Shown here: piece by piece, positions 60,523 to 64,000 of the stretch | How positions within the stretch are numbered: position 1 is the first letter of the stretch | Layout: each line of letters starts with the position of its first letter | Assembly: GCF_040436345.1 (NCBI RefSeq) | Contig: NC_133236.1 | Span: 18,121,466-18,185,465 of the forward strand | From: Pagrus major | Lineage: Eukaryota; Chordata; Actinopteri; Spariformes; Sparidae | Length of the DNA: 64,000 bases | Reading direction: 5' to 3' | Notes under the pieces: model-generated | Databases searched by the model: none | What the model was told of the DNA's origin: nothing | Seen by the model: the letters and a program-made list of their open reading frames with translations, nothing else | Translations under genes and position numbers: made by a program

Positions 60523-63485
60523 CTTAAACGCTACATAAAAAGTTGCTCCTCTCTATTTTATCGCAATTACACGGCTGTGACCAGCAGTTAAATAGCCTAC
60601 ATGGCCTTCTGATTCTTAATAATCTGCCAATTGAAGCCCTATAACTCTCTCCTGAAGTCATTGTTTTTGCTGCTCACTGGTTATTCCCATGCTACCCTTT
60701 TTGACGGGTCACTGGCGAATCAATGAGCAGGTGGCAAAACGTCAGTGTAATTACATAGACGGCTTTTCCCTCCAGAATGAAAAAGAGACTCCCTCATATG
60801 CATACAAATATACTTCTATAGATTTCAATGCAAAATCTTGACAAAAAAAAAAAAAAAAAATCAAATTTTTTCATCTACACCGGGGTCGATTTACATACAC
60901 TTCATTTGAGTTGGTGAAACGAGTTGGTGCGCATTATTCTCATGGTGCAGTGTCACTCCCTAATCCCGGGGCCTATAGACCTGCGGGATAAAGCAGCTGT
61001 CGAGTCCCATTATGAAGGGGAGTTGGCAGCTTGTCGAGATCCAGGCAGTCAGACGAGGTTCAATGGGGGAAAATCATTAAGTTAACACTTTCCCCTAATG
61101 TCTCCATTGTGCGCCCTCGGGCCATTGTCTTAGAGAGCTCAGATATGACGCTTCCCACCGGACTTTATTCTTGAAATGTGCGCCGCGAATTCCCATGGTC
61201 GGTTGAGGCGCGGGGCGCTGTCCAGTGTGTGTGTGTGTGTTTGTGTGGTTCTGGGTGTGTATTTGTGTGTGTTTTGTGGGGTGGACGTCGGACAAAAACA
61301 AGTAATTTGTAGGACGATTTGTCCATCGCAACCGAGTTCATTTCTGGCATGTGCACGGTGCCAACTCAAGCAGAAAGCAGAGAAGCAACAATCATCAGAA
61401 GTTTTATGTCAACTTTGGAAACTGTTCTTGTAATTTATCCTTAATATTCTTGATAATATGAGTCACGATTTGCTGTGACATTTTATTCGCACATCTGTGT
61501 TCGATGATTGCTGTGAGTGTTACCTAATAAGAAGTGTGGGCCTTTCTCAGGTCGGATTCTGGACATCCCATGCAAAGTGTGCGGCGACCGCAGCTCAGGG
61601 AAACACTACGGTGTTTACGCCTGTGACGGCTGCTCGGGATTCTTCAAGAGGAGCATCCGCAGAAACAGGACGTACGTCTGCAAATCTGGCTCTCAGGTGA
61701 GGCCTCCTCCTGATTTCTTCAATTTCTCATTTATGTTCAGTTTATCCCCACATTCACACAGGGTTGAAATTAGTGCAATCTCTATAAATGAGTACTTTTT
61801 TTTATCATGATGTTTGTGGAGATACAAGCAATCACAGGGCCTCATAATCTGCCACGTTCACTCAGTATACTCCAGTTACAGCACTTGTCCCAAGAGAGTT
61901 TTATTAGAAGCAGGATTCAAGTTAACCGGCGTCCCTGCTCCACATCCACAAACCATTACCAGCTTTACGCACGGAGCGCGCATTTTACGCAGAGACTCGG
62001 TTTGCTCTCCCCTTCTGGCGCTGAGTTAAGTCTCCCTTGATGAGCCTAATTGTGTCATGCCTCTACCATTAAGTATTGGGCTAAACACCGCGCTGCTTTA
62101 ATATAGCAGGTGTAATCCAATCTAATGTGATGGCTCGAAGGCGAGGATTTAGGCAGCAGAGGGCGGGATGGAGTACTTATCCTTCGGGCTGAGGCCGCAC
62201 CGGAGCCGCAGGGGAGGAGGTCGATAGCCACACGATAATAGCACGATCCTTCACCTGGAGACTGTCCTCCCAGGATGATAATAGCACAAAGCTTTATGTT
62301 GTTCGAGTGAAGTGAAGGCTGCAACTGTCTTTATCTCTCTACAGGGCGGCTGTCCCGTCGACAAAACTCACAGAAACCAGTGCCGAGCGTGCCGTTTGAA
62401 AAAGTGTCTGGAAGTGAACATGAATAAAGACGGTAAATGGGCTTAATTGAATTATTACTTTGGCTATACACGCGCCGTGCAGTGGCGAGGTGGTGCAGCC
62501 CGGATGGAAAACTGTGTTAAGGCTGTTAACTGAGGTGCAAACGAAGCAACAAGTTGATGATCAGCTGCTTTTTATTCATTTTATTTGAAATCAGAGATTA
62601 TTTATTTAATTTCGCACAAACAAATTAATTATAGGAAATGTTACAGTGCAGTTCGATTACATAAATAAACTAACTGTAGTCATTAACAAACAGATAAATA
62701 AGCAGTTCAGAGATCATTCCTTCACTCTGTGTCCGTTTCCACAGCCGTTCAACACGAGAGGGGGCCCCGGACGTCCACCATCCGCAAACAGGTCGCCCTG
62801 TATTTCCGGGGCCACAAAGAGGTGAACGGATCCTCCACCCATTTCCCGGGATCCTCTCTGCCCGGCCCTCCCTTCTTCACCACGGTCACGCAGCTGGAGC
62901 CTCACAACCTGGAGATGAGCGCCGTGGCCACCACACCCGAGAGGCAAGCCATCGTGGGTCTGGCTCAGCCCACCCCGAAGGTATGAAAATAATAATTCAC
63001 CCCACCTTTACTGGACGTGTATAACGTTTAATGTCAGAATATACAGCTCCCTCAATGGTTTATGAAATTCAGTGGATATTTGTATTACAGCCTTCCCAAC
63101 TGTTATTATAGGATTACACTTTTTTTTTCTGTCAGGGTTAGAAGTTGACATTCTTGCCCCGATTTGGAGCCACAAATCCGCCTATTAGATTTCTCACTGT
63201 AAATCCACCACAAGCAACACTAATAATTATAAAACCAGGTGCTGGAGCTTGGAATTTGACCTTTATTGTTGACCATTCCCTGAACCGTGTTTCGTTATAA
63301 CGCGAACTGATGGTGATGGTCCCTCTCACTCCCTCCAGTATCCCCATGAAGTCAGCGGCACCCCCATGTACCTCTACGAGGTGGCGACGGAGTCTGTGTG
63401 CGAGTCAGCGGCGCGCCTCCTCTTCATGAGCATCAAGTGGGCGAAGAGTGTCCCCGCATTCTCCACCCTGCCCTTATCTGATCAG
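58842..63485 (+). CDS. nr2e1: nuclear receptor NR2E1 (tailless/TLX), 5' part, partial at window end
   Basis: NR2E1 is an orphan nuclear receptor, mainly a repressor, that maintains neural stem cells and retinal progenitors. Exons: 58842-58866 (or to 58899), 61551-61696, 62345-62432, 62745-62980, 63339-63485, giving 214 aa of about 385; the remaining ligand-binding-domain exons lie beyond the window. The DNA-binding domain spans exons 2-4: [20 protein letters not shown], the P-box region [20 protein letters not shown], then [20 protein letters not shown] and the TLX-specific extension [11 protein letters not shown]. Exon 5 starts the ligand-binding domain with [20 protein letters not shown] and [20 protein letters not shown]. 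An ATG at 58839 directly precedes 58842; the latter gives the conserved MSKPAGSTS start. Identity is unambiguous. Confidence 0.97.
60482..60519 (+). repeat. (CA)n microsatellite
   Basis: 19 uninterrupted CA units in nr2e1 intron 1. Confidence 0.9.
60580..61150. promoter_or_regulatory. candidate intronic enhancer of nr2e1
   Basis: Repeat-poor complex sequence in intron 1 with homeodomain-like and SOX-like cores (TTCTTAATAATCTGCCAATT, GTCATTGTTTTTGCTG, GTGTAATTACATAGACGG). Position and composition fit a conserved element; function is inference. Confidence 0.3.
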
Positions 63486-63583
63486 GTACAAGTCCAAATA
63501 TTATCCTGCAGGGTTGAACATCAGTCAAAGGAAGCCTTTACAGACAGTTCTCAGATGTTTAACTTGATGTAATTTAAGTTTAA

Positions 63584-63894
63584 AGGGGCACTATGTGTGT
63601 TTGGGCTCAGAATTTTAATATTTACAATATTAATGAGGTAAGAATACAAACTTAGAATATTTATTTTCCCCTAACTGAATAAACAAGTTGTTCTCAGAGG
63701 AAAATAAGGTCCCCCAAATACTGTTTGAAGCTAGAAATGTGGCAGGGTCCACCAAATGTAAACAACATATAAAGTAAAACAGTATGAAATCTTGTTATTT
63801 GTTTATTCAGTCATGAAAACAATGACTTGTTTAGACATAATCAAGATTTTTCTCCTCTGATTGAAATTTATTCCCAAAACTACATAGTGCACCT
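63584..63894. mobile_element. TTAA MITE, GGGCACTGTGT family, in nr2e1 intron
   Basis: TTAA on both sides, with ends AGGGGCACTATGTGTGTTTG and AAAACTACATAGTGCACCT and the internal marker GTGGCAGGGTCCACCAAATG. It lies after nr2e1 exon 5. Confidence 0.75.
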
Positions 63895-64000
63895 TTAAAA
63901 TATTTTAAATTTAATCATATTAGAAGCTTTCAAAAGCCTTACCAATAAGTAAACACCTGTCATGTTTTATGCAGGAGTTGCTGGTGTTTAATATGATTCA

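Larger units (their letters stand above)
58900..61550. other. nr2e1 intron 1
   Basis: 2.6 kb with (CA)n runs at about 59121-59162 and 60482-60519 and a repeat-poor stretch near 60580-61150. No other exon is seen. Confidence 0.5.

Noticed and set aside
63974-64000. Possible nr2e1 exon 6 at the window end after GCAG
   Set aside because: The translation (ELLVFNMI) does not match the expected continuation of the TLX ligand-binding domain, so the next exon is probably outside.

Overview
The window is nuclear DNA from a vertebrate, almost certainly a teleost fish. It holds spliced genes with GT-AG introns, conserved vertebrate proteins, abundant (CA)n and tetranucleotide microsatellites, and many short foldback transposons of the kind that fill fish genomes. 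Exons were assigned by matching translated segments to remembered vertebrate families and then checking splice sites and phase by hand; no search was run. All frames close across every junction listed.

Four genes are present. (1) Bases 1-17280, plus strand: the 3' part of otoferlin (otof), from the acidic/lysine-rich linker before C2E through C2E, C2F and the tail anchor (738 codons visible plus stop). Two features stand out: a duplicated 99-bp exon carrying the first calcium loop of C2F (6905-7003 and 7227-7325, same phase), and three successive C-terminal membrane-anchor exons (12228, 14031, 16959), all spliceable in frame to the same upstream exon. (2) Bases 22024-17538, minus strand: drc1 (dynein regulatory complex subunit 1), 15 exons, 689 aa, convergent with otof and with an RFX X-box and a forkhead site just upstream. 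(3) Bases 36079-32127, minus strand: ostm1 (beta subunit of the lysosomal ClC-7 exchanger), 6 exons, 316 aa, with a TCTCGCGAGA element and an MITF/TFE-type box upstream. (4) Bases 58842 to the window end, plus strand: the first five coding exons of nr2e1 (tailless/TLX nuclear receptor), with two in-frame donors for exon 1.

otof and drc1 are neighbours in mammals, and ostm1 and nr2e1 are head-to-head neighbours in mammals but on another chromosome. The 10-kb gap at about 22-32 kb therefore joins two ancestral blocks. The four genes do not act in one pathway: otof serves hair-cell exocytosis, drc1 motile cilia, ostm1 lysosomal chloride/proton exchange, and nr2e1 neural and retinal progenitor control.

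The intergenic space (22.2-32.1 kb, 36.2-58.8 kb) shows no convincing further protein gene. It contains nested mobile elements: TTAA-target foldback MITEs (one family with at least five near-complete or truncated copies), hAT-type elements (one with an exact 8-bp target duplication inside another MITE), a multiply deleted LINE, tandem repeats, and several long low-repeat stretches that look like candidate cis-regulatory DNA for nr2e1.
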